In this document: positions 49,699 to 59,956 of the stretch, in pieces | Layout: each line of letters opens with the position of its first letter | Numbering within the stretch: position 1 is the first letter of the stretch | Translations under genes and position numbers: made by a program | Notes under the pieces: model-generated | The model's database searches: none | Seen by the model: the letters and a program-made list of their open reading frames with translations, nothing else | What the model was told of the DNA's origin: nothing | NCBI RefSeq assembly: GCF_029784155.1 | Contig: NC_073693.1 | Coordinates: 312,333,304-312,397,303, forward strand | Length of the DNA stretch: 64,000 bases | Source of the DNA: Uranotaenia lowii | Lineage: Eukaryota; Arthropoda; Insecta; Diptera; Culicidae | Direction of reading: 5' to 3'

Positions 49699-51737
49699 AT
49701 GGAACATAGGAGCATAGTGTTACTATTTGATCCAAAATTAACTTAAATAGTCAATGCAACAAAAGCATTTGAATTTATCAAGGCAAAATATAATATTGAT
49801 CTTGCCAAAAAAGAACAAGTATTCGAAAAGTTGAAGTACGTAGCACAACATTTTTACAATGCGTGGCAAAAGTGCATCGCAAACAAGAGTGCTTTAAAAA
49901 ATACAATAAGGATTGGCTCGACGGTCATTTGGAACTTACAGAGTACATCGCAGAAACACCTTCAACGTCAACTGGCCGCGGACGACCACAAAAACAATTT
50001 GATGACCTTAGTGATATAAGTAAGCGAAGAAAAACCGTTGAAACGTTTGGCGGTAATGTTGACTCTATAGAAAAGGCTCTTTTAGCAACAAGAAAAATTG
50101 CATATAGCAATGGCGATTCAAATATGGTGAATTTGATTGGCCATATCCTCAAAAATCGTGAAAGTGCCTCCAAAATGTTTACGACTATCAAAGATTCACA
50201 TGGAATGATGTCACCTGAAGAAGCAGTCGAATATTTTTTAGACTGCGATTTTACTAAATATGCATATGAGTAAACAGTGAAAAAGAACCCATCAAGGTTT
50301 CCAAGCTACCATGTAATCAAGGGCATGAATAAAGTTTGCTCACCTGTAGCCGAATGAATCGAAGAGTCATCATCCAAATTTTCAGGTCAAATTACAGGCA
50401 CTCATGAATCATACAGCAGAATGAATCATTCAGATCATCGATGCGGAAATCGTCCAACAAATGAATACCAACGATGACACATAACTAGTGCTTTTAAGCA
50501 GCTGGGGTATGGATGGCTCTTCAGGCTATTCACAATACCACCAAGCGCTATCAACGCCAAATCAAAAGGATGACAGTGACGTCTTTTCAGTGACAACAAC
50601 TCTTATACAACTTTATTATCGCAACAACAAGAAAAACATTTTGTGGCATAATTTAACACCCCAAAGCATTCGGTTCTGTAGGCCAATTATGCTAGAGATT
50701 ATTAAAGAATCTAAAGAGATGGTTCTTAACACCACGCGATATATTGAAAATCAAATGAGCGAGCTAGTTCCAGTAAAAATCCAATTATTGAATGGCGAAT
50801 TTGTTTTGGTTGATTGACGGCAAAGTTCTAAATTATGTAACCGATACTTCCTCCATGTCCAACTGTCCAATTTTTTTAACTTTACAGATACTTGAAACTG
50901 GATACGAATCAAACGAAGATGCTCTTCATTATGGCATATCTCCAGTGCACGCTTGGATGCGATTTTTTTTAGTGTTTATTACATATTTCCTACAGGATGG
51001 AAATAAAAAAGTGGAAGATCACAAAGGATTTAAAGCCCAAATACCTTGATCGAAAAAAAACTCGTTACTGAAAAACTGTACAAAGCTTTCGGAGTACGAG
51101 TTGATCAACCCAGGTCAAGCGGAGCAGGAACCAGCACAACAGAAAACGTGTGTCGAAAAGCATTTTCAAATCCTGAATTACTTTCCAAAGTTATGAACAC
51201 CTACGAAGAACTCATTGTTAGATTTCGTAATATTTTAATAGTAATCAATTGCCAAGATCCGATCAATCCTAAAAAAAATTGATGACTATTGTAAAGAACC
51301 ATATCGACGGTATCTTAATTTGTATAATTGGTATAAAATTCCAGCAACAGTGCATAAAGTACTCGCTCACGCTGGAAGCATAATCCGGCTACTCTTGGCA
51401 TGTTAGCTGAAGAAGCAGCAGAGTGCCAAAATAAACTACTAAAAAAATGTCCTACCCGTCATGCTAGGAAAAGGTCACGAGTTGATAATCTACATGACGT
51501 CTTTATTCGAGTTATGAACTCATCTGATCCTTTTATAAGTTCAATAAATCTAGAGATTAGAATGCGAAAGAATGTATCATTTGAATATCCAGATGTTGTA
51601 AAATCACTTTTAGTATTCGAAGATATCGACAGTTCTGAAAATTTAAACACTCAAGCAATGCACTAGGTGAATTAATGGATGATGTTGAACAATTGGATGA
51701 TGATTTTGATCTTGATGAAGATGTAGAAAATGAATAG
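49699..51737 (+). pseudogene. Broken Transib / RAG1-like transposase (copy 2)
   Basis: It carries the same segments as copy 1 and shares its main stops, including the early TAA after 'DPKLT' and the stop after 'TKYAYE'. Private changes: one G lost near 49871 (frame break in the N-terminal part), one A gained near 50880 that joins 'LIDGKVLNYV' to 'LHYGISPVHAW' in one frame, and one A lost near 51654 that truncates the acidic tail. The shared lesions mean the gene was already dead before the copies separated. Confidence 0.8.
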
Positions 51738-51835
51738 AACTGGTGGGGAGGTCAGATCAGGGGGGGGTGGTCAGATAGTATTCGACATCTTTGCCGAAGA
51801 CAGTAACCCTGTAGGACTTCAATTGACGGAAATAC

Positions 51836-51874
51836 ATTTTTGGCCACCAGTTTGCATAGAGATGCCCCATAGTG
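51836..51874 (-). promoter_or_regulatory. Right Transib end, 23-RSS-like signal (copy 2)
   Basis: Minus strand from 51874: CACTATG, 23-bp spacer (51867-51845), GCCAAAAAT (51844-51836). Unchanged from copy 1. Confidence 0.62.
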
Positions 51875-51879
51875 CGCAT

Positions 51880-53284
51880 AAGGAGTGCCTAAAAACATGG
51901 AGTTTTACAGAGCACGGACGGACAAATAAATCGTCATAAATAAATTGTTTGTGTTTTTGCAATCATTGCTTTATTATACATGGAATCAAAAGGAAAACTT
52001 ATACACGAAAACTCTTCAAAATCTATCAATTCACATTTTGAATCAGACGACATAAAAAGTTGTCGTCAATATAAACTTATTAATGTTTTTACAACAATTG
52101 TGTTACTTAGCATCGGATCGAGACAAAAATTTAAACACGGAAGTTTAACAGGACGGGAAATCCATTCTCGATTTCAAACTATGTATTAACTTTCAAATAA
52201 TTTTCAATAATTTTGTTATAATACATCCAAAAAACACAAAAACTCTTACTCAACATATTATAAGTTGAAAGCAAAACGGAGTTCGTACGGAATACTACCT
52301 TATTTATCATCTCGTACGACATGCACTGATACCCCTTTATTTCACATTTTAATCATCAAATTCAAGTGAAGCATCCCAGCACTTATATGATAACTTCACT
52401 ACAGTCTGTATTAAATTTTCTTCCTGATGGATAAAAAAAATCGTTAATCTTTCGTTTGTAAACTCAAAATCTAGAGCAAAGTTTATTAAAATCTGAAAAA
52501 TTACAAATGAACAAAAAGTCAGAAAACCAGCTACCTTGAAAATTTTTCCGAAAATACTGTTTGTTTTTTGAAAATCTACAGATAACATCATGTGTAAAAT
52601 AACGTCAACTTTCCAATTCACTTTTCAAAATTTTCCTAATGCGACTAAAACAATGTTGAAATATACCCTTCTGTGCAACGTATATTGTTCATTTTAGTTA
52701 AATTGTTAGAAATGTCGTTGGTTGACTGACAGCAGATAACAGACCTCCGCCAGTCTTCCTTTCCTTTGTCGGAAATCTTCCGAAATGAAATTTAGTGATG
52801 ACGCGTCAATAGCTTCTAAGTTTAGCTTTTTCAGACACTAAGTGAATTTATTTTTAACATTTGGAAGCATCAAAAGTCTTTTTTCCGAAACATATTTTCC
52901 CGGATTATTTTTTTTCTTAGACTATGATTAGCAAAAAACTTAAATGTTATAGCTGAATATTGTCTGAGAAACATATTTGAGTTATATAACGAGATTTTAG
53001 AAACAATTAATTTTGTACAAATCGGATAAGAAAAAAGACAGATAAAGTGCTTTTTAGCGAAAAGTGTCAAATTGACACTCGAATTCTGATAAGGCAGTTT
53101 TTGTCTGTACTTTAAGGGTGCATCCTTAAGAAAATTGATGATAAGAAATTAAAATTTTATAAATTTTTTGAGGTCCCAGGAGATTTTTTTATTTGGATTC
53201 GCCATACTAATGATACAAGTAGCCAAACTTTCAATGGTGTTATATTGACACCTAAGAGTTATTCAGGGTTAAATGTGAAATGCT
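51880..53284. other. AT-rich non-coding DNA, no gene seen (copy 2)
   Basis: Counterpart of 14184-15588, with the same small unsupported open frames. Confidence 0.6.
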
Positions 53285-53286
53285 TA

Positions 53287-55037
53287 CCGTCAAACGGGGC
53301 ATCATGCAAAAGCAGGGTTAGATTAGGGTTACCAGATCCCACAACACCAAAAAGAGTACATTGAGATCATTTTCCCAAAAAGTCAGGAGAAACGATATAA
53401 CTCCGGTTTTCTAAGCTCCCAGCTACCAGGTTTATATAAGATCCATTTAATTATCGAGCTTTGCTCCTGGATGGTATGCAAAACAGAAGGAAAAGGATGT
53501 ACGTACATATATCGTATTATCTGAAGAAGCTCCTACTACCTCGAATAAGCGGGGTTCTACTGTAATTGTTTTCAATTGTATTCAATCAAATTGTGTCAAT
53601 TTGTTGAGGTTATGCAAAAGTTGGATAAATCGAAAAGATAGCAGTATTTAGATGTTATGCTGACAAACTACAAAAAAACATGTTACCATCCATTTCATAA
53701 TGAGATTTTTTTAGATAAGACACACATGCCAATGTGTCAAAAATAAAACCTAAAAAAAATGAAATTTGTGCAAATTTAAGCATATTACCTTAATTGTGTA
53801 CATATTGATTACTGTTTGCATACTCAAAGGCACTTATAGCGCTGACTTTATTACGACTAAAATGCACGTTTATGAAGACAAACTGTTAAAGTAATTTGTT
53901 AGAAGTCGAATTCCTTTCGTAGTTTTAGCATAAGATGTGAAACAACCTCATAAAATGGAAGAAGTACGTAGGTGTTTCAGATCAAATGTATTTCAACAAA
54001 AAAAGAGTACATTTGGTAAAATTTCACAAAAAGAGGAGAACGCCCATTTCTCGACTGAAAAAGAGTACATGTACTCTTAAAAGAGTACGTCTGGTAACCC
54101 TAGGTTAGATGCAACATTTGTATACTACAACACTCATTCAATTTTTATTTCAAAATACTGTAATAAAGTTATCATTGAATGATAACAAATTGATGATGAC
54201 ATAGTTTTTAACATCGTGAAAGAGTTTTTTAAAGTTTTTGATTTTCATAAAAAACATTAAAAAATCGAGCAATAGATGTACAAATTTTTTCATTTTCCGA
54301 TGCCGTAAAAAACTTTACCTAGTATGACGGATTGGCTTAATGATATCACCTACAAACTTTATATTGTTTCATTATCTTATACCAACACTGTTGGTGTTGA
54401 AATATTTTTCGGACGATCACCAAATGTTTTTAAATAAATATTTTTTTAATTCAGTTAGCTGACTGGGGCAATATGCAACAAAATGCAAATCAGGAATAAA
54501 TCTCATAAATCGCGTTTCCATATGCTGGGATATGATTGTTTTGCATTATGCGTTTGTTATCATTAAAATTTCATCCATACTAAGATTTATTTACGTGATT
54601 TAAGATTATAGAATATTTTGTAGTATTTTTTACCCCTAAATGTATGCAGCAGATTAACACATTTTTCAAAAAACATTTTTGACAGAAAAAAATGTAAAAT
54701 TTGATTCGAACAAAACCAAAAATTACTGCAATTGGTGCTTTATGCGTTATGACATCACAAATGTATAAAAAACTTTAAATTTTCAAACGTTTTCATATGA
54801 TATTTCATTAATTACAGAGTTTGTTGCAACTTACCCCTTTTTCTTAGTAGGGTGAAAATTGGATGATTTTGTAAATTTAAAAATAACTGGTAAAACCAAT
54901 AATTTTTCTGACTACGTCAGTTTGGTGTCCCATCAACCTTAAAACTTTTGATGTACAAGAGGTATGATTATCTGTAAGCATTAAGATTCTAGAAGCCATT
55001 GAAGTTGAAAGTTGTTGCATGTTGCCCCAGTTGACGG
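53287..55037. mobile_element. TA-flanked MITE with nested hAT MITE (copy 2)
   Basis: Counterpart of 15591-17339: CCGTCAA ends, TA at 53285-53286 and 55038-55039. It contains the same nested element at the same place, so the nesting predates the separation of the copies. Confidence 0.72.
53324..54102. mobile_element. Nested hAT-type MITE (copy 2)
   Basis: TAGGGTTACCAGA inverted ends and a perfect 8-bp GGTTAGAT duplication (53316-53323 and 54103-54110), exactly as in copy 1; 779 bp, no coding capacity. Confidence 0.88.
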
Positions 55038-55308
55038 TATCTACCTAAGCAACCAAAAGTCACATATTTACTTGAATGAAGTCTTTTGAAGTTACATATT
55101 GGTTGACAAAGAGAAACAACTGCCCAATTCGCTTGAGTAAATTAAATGTTCTCATTTATGAACTTGAAAGTTGCATTACTGTTTTTTTATGTACATGAAG
55201 GGTGTCTGATTCGAAAAATTCGAGTTTTCATCTGTTTGCCATAAAATTTGAGGGGTTGAAAAATAACTTCATATTACACTTTATTTTACCATTTTACTTC
55301 TATTTTAT

Positions 55309-55755
55309 TTACAGTCCATACGCAAAAGCCCGCACCTTGGCCTCAACCCTGGCCATAAGATTCTGCACAACCTGTTAATCAACCGCTTTTTGCATGTAAA
55401 CCCATACTTTCTTCAGTTCCTCGACTGCCTTCACTACCTTAAGTCGTTTAAGAAGGTGCTGCTTCATAATCGCCCAGTACTTCTCGATGGGGCGGAGCTC
55501 CGGAGTGTTGGGAGGGTTGAGCATTTTCGGCACGAAATTGACCTTATTGTACGCATACCACATCAGTACGTCCTTGGAGTAGTGGCATGAGGCCAAATCC
55601 GGCCAGAAGATTGTTGGGACTCTGTGGGCCTTCAGGAGAAGAAGCAGCTGCTTTTGGAGGCACTCTCTCATGTACTCCAGTCCGTCCATCGTGTCCTGGT
55701 GTAACCATCCATTTGATGGGTTACAATAACATCTTGGTTTTTGGGCCAATTTGGA
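55309..55755 (-). pseudogene. DD37E mariner transposase fragment
   Basis: The 124-codon frame (55749-55375) encodes the C-terminal half of a Tc1/mariner transposase. It contains 'FWPDLASCHYSK', with the second catalytic Asp, and 'NPPNTPELRPIEKYWA', with the catalytic Glu 38 positions later (37 residues between), the DD37E spacing described from mosquitoes. The first Asp is not present. A TAA after 'MQKAVD' interrupts the frame; codons resembling 'QNLMARVEAKVRAFAYG' continue to a second stop at 55309-55311. The N-terminal half is lost where the gypsy-2 LTR starts (55756). A possible terminal repeat, AAGGGTGTCTGATTCGA, lies near 55198. Confidence 0.8.
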
Positions 55756-55911
55756 TGTTATTCTGTAAATATTGTATACTTCTTTTATTGTTGTTAAATA
55801 TCTAAAAATAGGACAAGATGTCAGACTCAGTGTTTTATGTTTGAGTGATATCTTTTCCTGTTTTTAGCAGCATAAGCCTGGTGTCAATTCGCGTTTGTTT
55901 TGTTTAGCCAT

Positions 55912-55962
<51 letters not shown>

Positions 55963-57218
55963 TTGATTTAATTTATTTATTTATTTTGTACATTTTTGTT
56001 AAATATTTATTATTACATTTACTTAGTTTTTTATTCGTAATTTTGTTAAACATTAAAACTTGTTAGTAAATTTCTTTGGAATGCACAAGATAAATATAGA
56101 TGTATATATAACCGTTTGTAAGTCCGACACCAGCCATGTTTTTGTAAATAGTTGTGAAGCGTTCGTGTGCCTGATGTTCAACGAAGGGGACAACAACACC
56201 CTCCACGGGAAGTGACAAGGAAAGGGACACATAGAAAAAAATTATAAATAAGCTCTGCGCCCGCAGCTCGAGGCTTATTCTATCAAATGATAGTTCCGGT
56301 CCGGGTGAAGTTGGAAGAGCGACAGCGACGTTTCATCCGTAATTGGGAGGCACCGACCCCCTTCTGCTTATTTTGTGAAAAAAACAACGACCAGCTAGAC
56401 GACTACACGCCGTTTTTTCCTAGCTGGTCGGTCGAGTGTGGCCGAGTGTAGTGATTCCCAGGACATTTGTTCTTCCCAGTGCCGATATATCCATTGCCCA
56501 GAAAAAGTCACCGGTGTTCCGCGAGTGCAAAAGGTCGTGCAGTGTTAAAAAGTGCCCTTTACGCTACAACCCCCTCAAGGCACGGTGGCAGTGGTGAGGC
56601 CTGGGGGAGACCCGCCTGGGGATCCATTCGCCGACCGCCTTCGTTAGTGCCCTCTCGATTGGTGAGTCACTCGCGTGGAAATAACGTGCACCATTACCAC
56701 TCCCCGGACCTACCAAGAAACAAGGCCTACGCCCAAAAGGCCGAGTTGTCGCCAGAATATTGGTTCCCCAACAAGCTACGGCAGTCCCGTTCCAGAATCC
56801 CGTTTCGTGGTTACCAAAAAAGGTGTCCCCCAACGAGTCGACCATCGCAGCAACGGCCGCAACGAAATCCGGAAAAATTAAAAGAAAATGCGCAAGTACA
56901 AAACCTAAATTAAAATAAATTCCTCAAATTCAAATACGATATTTTCCATTTTTATAAAAGCACTAAAGTGCTTAAATATCAATCAACTCCAAATATTGTA
57001 TGGTCTTTAATGTTCAAATTGTTGTGACTTCATTTGAGTGCATTCCGTAATTTAAACATTGTATTGATTTGTTGTTGTACATATCAGGTTATATTGTTTT
57101 GTTAGAAGTCCGCCCATAAACCTAAATGTTACTGTTGTTGTGATTCCTCCTCGAGAACCATTCGGTTTATTCCCCTGTTGAGCTAGCGCAGGGAAGTGGG
57201 ATCTCTCAGATTCTAACA
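55756..57218 (+). repeat. 5' LTR of gypsy-2
   Basis: About 1463 bp, TGTTATTC ... TTCTAACA. The right edge is fixed by the primer-binding site two bases later; the left edge is inferred from the TG start and the end of mariner homology. It contains an ATTT microsatellite and a GC-rich part (56250-56880). An open frame of 148 codons (56467-56913), with another on the opposite strand, looks incidental. Confidence 0.6.
55909..55986. repeat. (ATTT)n microsatellite within the LTR
   Basis: About 18 tandem TTTA units with one GATT interruption near the right end. Confidence 0.95.
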
Positions 57219-57220
57219 AT

Positions 57221-57232
57221 TGGCGCCCAATG
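57221..57232 (+). other. Primer-binding site, tRNA-Lys type
   Basis: TGGCGCCCAATG, two bases after the LTR end. TGGCGCCCAA is complementary to the 3' end of insect tRNA-Lys, a common primer for gypsy-group elements. This supports the LTR boundary. Confidence 0.75.
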
Positions 57233-57659
57233 TAAAATATCTTGTAAATAGGAAAAAGTGATCTGCTTTCCAGACCAAAAGCAAATCCCTTTTTTCATTG
57301 GTCTCGTGGAGGAATTCGTTATTTTAACAAATTAAAATCGCGCCGTCACTAAAATAAAGTTCAACGGATGTCCAATTCAAAAGAAAATTATAGAAGTGAA
57401 ATAGTATAGATCGAGGTAAATGATGATCAACTACAACCAATGCTATACTGTCTTCCCAAGCAGTTCACCAAACTAAATTTGCCACTTTTCACTCACTGAA
57501 CCAAAGCAAAATTTTAAGAACTTATTGGCTCAATACATCTCTTTTGCTGAAAAAAAAAAAAGTTGTTGGCTTGTTTAATTGTGCACTCTCGTTATTTATT
57601 TTGTCAAATCTCAGATTTTGTCCACGATATATCCAGAATATTGGCAGTTCAGGTCAATC
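57233..57659 (+). other. Leader between primer-binding site and gag
   Basis: About 430 bp, AT-rich, with an A run at 57550-57560. No open frame of note. RNA packaging signals would be expected here but cannot be recognised by eye. Confidence 0.55.
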
Positions 57660-57980
57660 ATGACGGAACTAAGTTTCAACCAAGCAGTAGCTTGTTTAAT
57701 AAAACGATACCAGGCAATGAGAGTTGATCTCCTTTTGGATGATGAACTGGATCACGAACTGGAATCCAGGGACGTAATCTTGTTCGGCTTAGATCTAAAC
57801 CGCAAACGAAAATGCTTACGCGATGCAATAAAAATAGAAAAAGAATCAGGAATACAATTTTCTAGTTTAAATGGGAAGAGTGATCCGGAAATTGAACGCG
57901 GAATTTGTGATAGTAAGTTTGTTGAAATAAAAAACCGTTTATCTCACACTCTGGAAGCAACAGAAAAAAAATCTACCTAA
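57660..57980 (+). pseudogene. gag: Gypsy-2 Gag, N-terminal part, before a frame break
   Basis: The first ATG in frame is at 57660 ('MTELSFNQAVACL'). The charged stretch 'LNRKRKCLRDAIKIEKE' lines up with 'ISRKRKALKERLRMERE' of gypsy-1 Gag. The frame stops at 57978-57980, just after a run of eight A (57964-57971). Gag-like codons resembling gypsy-1 continue at once in another phase, so this is one gag with a one-base indel or a sequencing error in the homopolymer, not a separate gene. Confidence 0.7.
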
Positions 57981-59956
57981 CCCGTCTTACCCACATTGGT
58001 ACAAGGATTGCGGCCCTGTTATGTTCATCCCGTGGTTCTCCCAACCTTCATACAAACCTGCAAAATAGATTGGTAGAAATTGTTCATTTGTTGGAACTCT
58101 TCTCAGAGCCAGCGGATCAAGAACAACAAACGTTGTCGATCCAGCCAGCAGAAAATAACGATACCCCAGAAACTGTAGACTCGGCAAACCCCACCAACAC
58201 CAACCGTATGTCAAATTACATTCCGAATGATACATCGAATTCTGTTCCGAACCGAAGTTCGTCAAACTTAAATCAAGATGATTTGGAATGGATTCACAGT
58301 CTTCAGACGAGGATTCTTGGCCTAGAAGCAGAGTTGACTAGACGTAGGGAGGGGAAAGATGCGGGAACACAGACAGGTTTAGATGAGTTGAATGGGTCAA
58401 ATCTGGAGGAAATGGTTTCTCATCATTCTAATCCACTGCCCACACAATCAAGCTCTCAAAATCTTACAAGTAATTTTTCAAATACGGAAAGAGTCATTCA
58501 AAATTATGCACACCCAAACTTTCCAATTATCAATGCTAACAATTCGTTCTTACCTCCACAGCCCCTAGTTCCCCCTTTTAATACAGAAGCAAATAGCTTC
58601 ACAGGCAATAATCAAAATCGAGTAGTTCAGACCCTCACGAACCAATTTGAATTTCAAAATAAAGCACAAAATTTTTCAATTCATTCTCAACCTCATAATT
58701 CCATTCATCAACTTTCCTTTCAGCAACCCTCTTTACAGTCGCAACACAATTTTCCCTTTCCAGAAGTAAACCTGCAACAGCCGTTTGGTAACCCTAATTC
58801 CAGTTCAAAACCACATCTCAATTATAATAGATCCTCACAACCGTTGCAATACAGCTCGAATCCATACCCCGGTTATCCCCTTATGTATCCATTCCAACAA
58901 ATACAACCTCGACACTCTTTGCCTGTTTCCAAATGGAACATTAGAAAGTATGATGGTGAAGATCAAGGGCTACAGTTGAATGAATTTCTCGAATTGATTC
59001 ATGCTTTATCGTTTTCTGAACGTGTATCGGAGCAAGAACTTTTCGAATCAGCTGTGCATCTGTTCACGGGGTCAGCCTTGAAATGGTACATGACCCAGCG
59101 ATCTATGGGCCGGCTACTCAATTGGGCTCACTTGGTTTTTGAACTCAAAAGAACTTACATGCACCCAGATCTGGATGCCCTGATAAAAATGAAAATTTAT
59201 CAGCGGCGCCAAAAACAACATGAATCTTTTTTTGAATTTTATACCGAAGTTGAAAAACTGATTCGTACCATGAGTGTTTCTATCCCCGAATATGAAAAAA
59301 TACAAATCCTACAGCAGAATATGCGGATGGACTACAAAAAGCAGATGGCTTTTGTTCCAATCCTCAACTTGGAGTCACTAGTAACCGCCGCTCAAAAACT
59401 TGACGCGTTGAACTTCTCGGCCTATAATAAAGTGTTTGGGCCAGAAAAAACAGTTCATGCGATCGAAGAACAATCTCAGGAGCAAAGTAAGAAAAAAACT
59501 AAACAACAGCAGTTGTCTCCACTCACTGAATTATCAGCAGCGATAAATCAGCGTAACCAACAAAATTCCTCCAACCGCAATAGTTCATCTGTCGAAAAAG
59601 GAAATTACCTAAAGTCGCAAGTAAGCCTCTCACAAAATACATCACCATCAACAAAATCTCTGCCGGTTGCAGGCCCATCGGGCGCTTCCTCTAATCCACA
59701 CTTGACGCTGGATATGGTGGTGAGTAATCACAAACCTCCACCAGCAAGTCGATGCTACAATTGTGATCGTGATGGGCATCATGCGGCCATGTGCAGGCAA
59801 CCACGAACGGTAGTATGTTTCAAATGTGGACTTCGAGGGTTCCCTACAGAATACTGTCCCTACTGCAAAAAAACTACGCTACTGCGAATCAAAACCGCGA
59901 TTCGCAGGGACGCCAGGCGTAAGTCAATATTTAACAGATTCGTCCAAACCAAATAA
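57972..59956 (+). CDS. gag: Gypsy-2 Gag, main part
   Basis: Open from the frame break to 59956. A Gln/Asn/Pro/Ser-rich linker is followed by the gag core ('LPVSKWNIRKYDGEDQG', 'HLFTGSALKWYM', 'KIYQRRQKQHESFFEFY'). It ends with a CX2CX4HX4C knuckle ('CYNCDRDGHHAAMC') and a second cluster 'CFKCGLRG...CPYC'. The layout matches gypsy-1 Gag. The end overlaps pol in a different phase. I do not take the TTG at 58070 as a start; translation would come from 57660 if the frame were whole. Confidence 0.85.

Larger units (their letters stand above)
48881..51874 (+). mobile_element. Transib DNA transposon, complete but inactive (copy 2)
   Basis: A 2994-bp counterpart of 11168-14178 with the same CACTATGGGG ends and the same flanks (CGCTT before, CGCAT after). 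It therefore derives from the same insertion event, not an independent one. It differs by small indels, including loss of a few bases near 51790. Confidence 0.85.
38620..55337. repeat. Long direct duplication, copy 2
   Basis: Counterpart of 1-17640. It lacks the 914-bp MITE of copy 1 and at its right end continues into the mariner rather than into gypsy-1. It lies on the contig to the right of the 500-N gap, while copy 1 lies on the contig to the left. Confidence 0.95.

Noticed and set aside
56467..56913. 148-codon open frame
   Set aside because: Inside the gypsy-2 LTR, overlapped by an opposite-strand frame; no recognisable domain.
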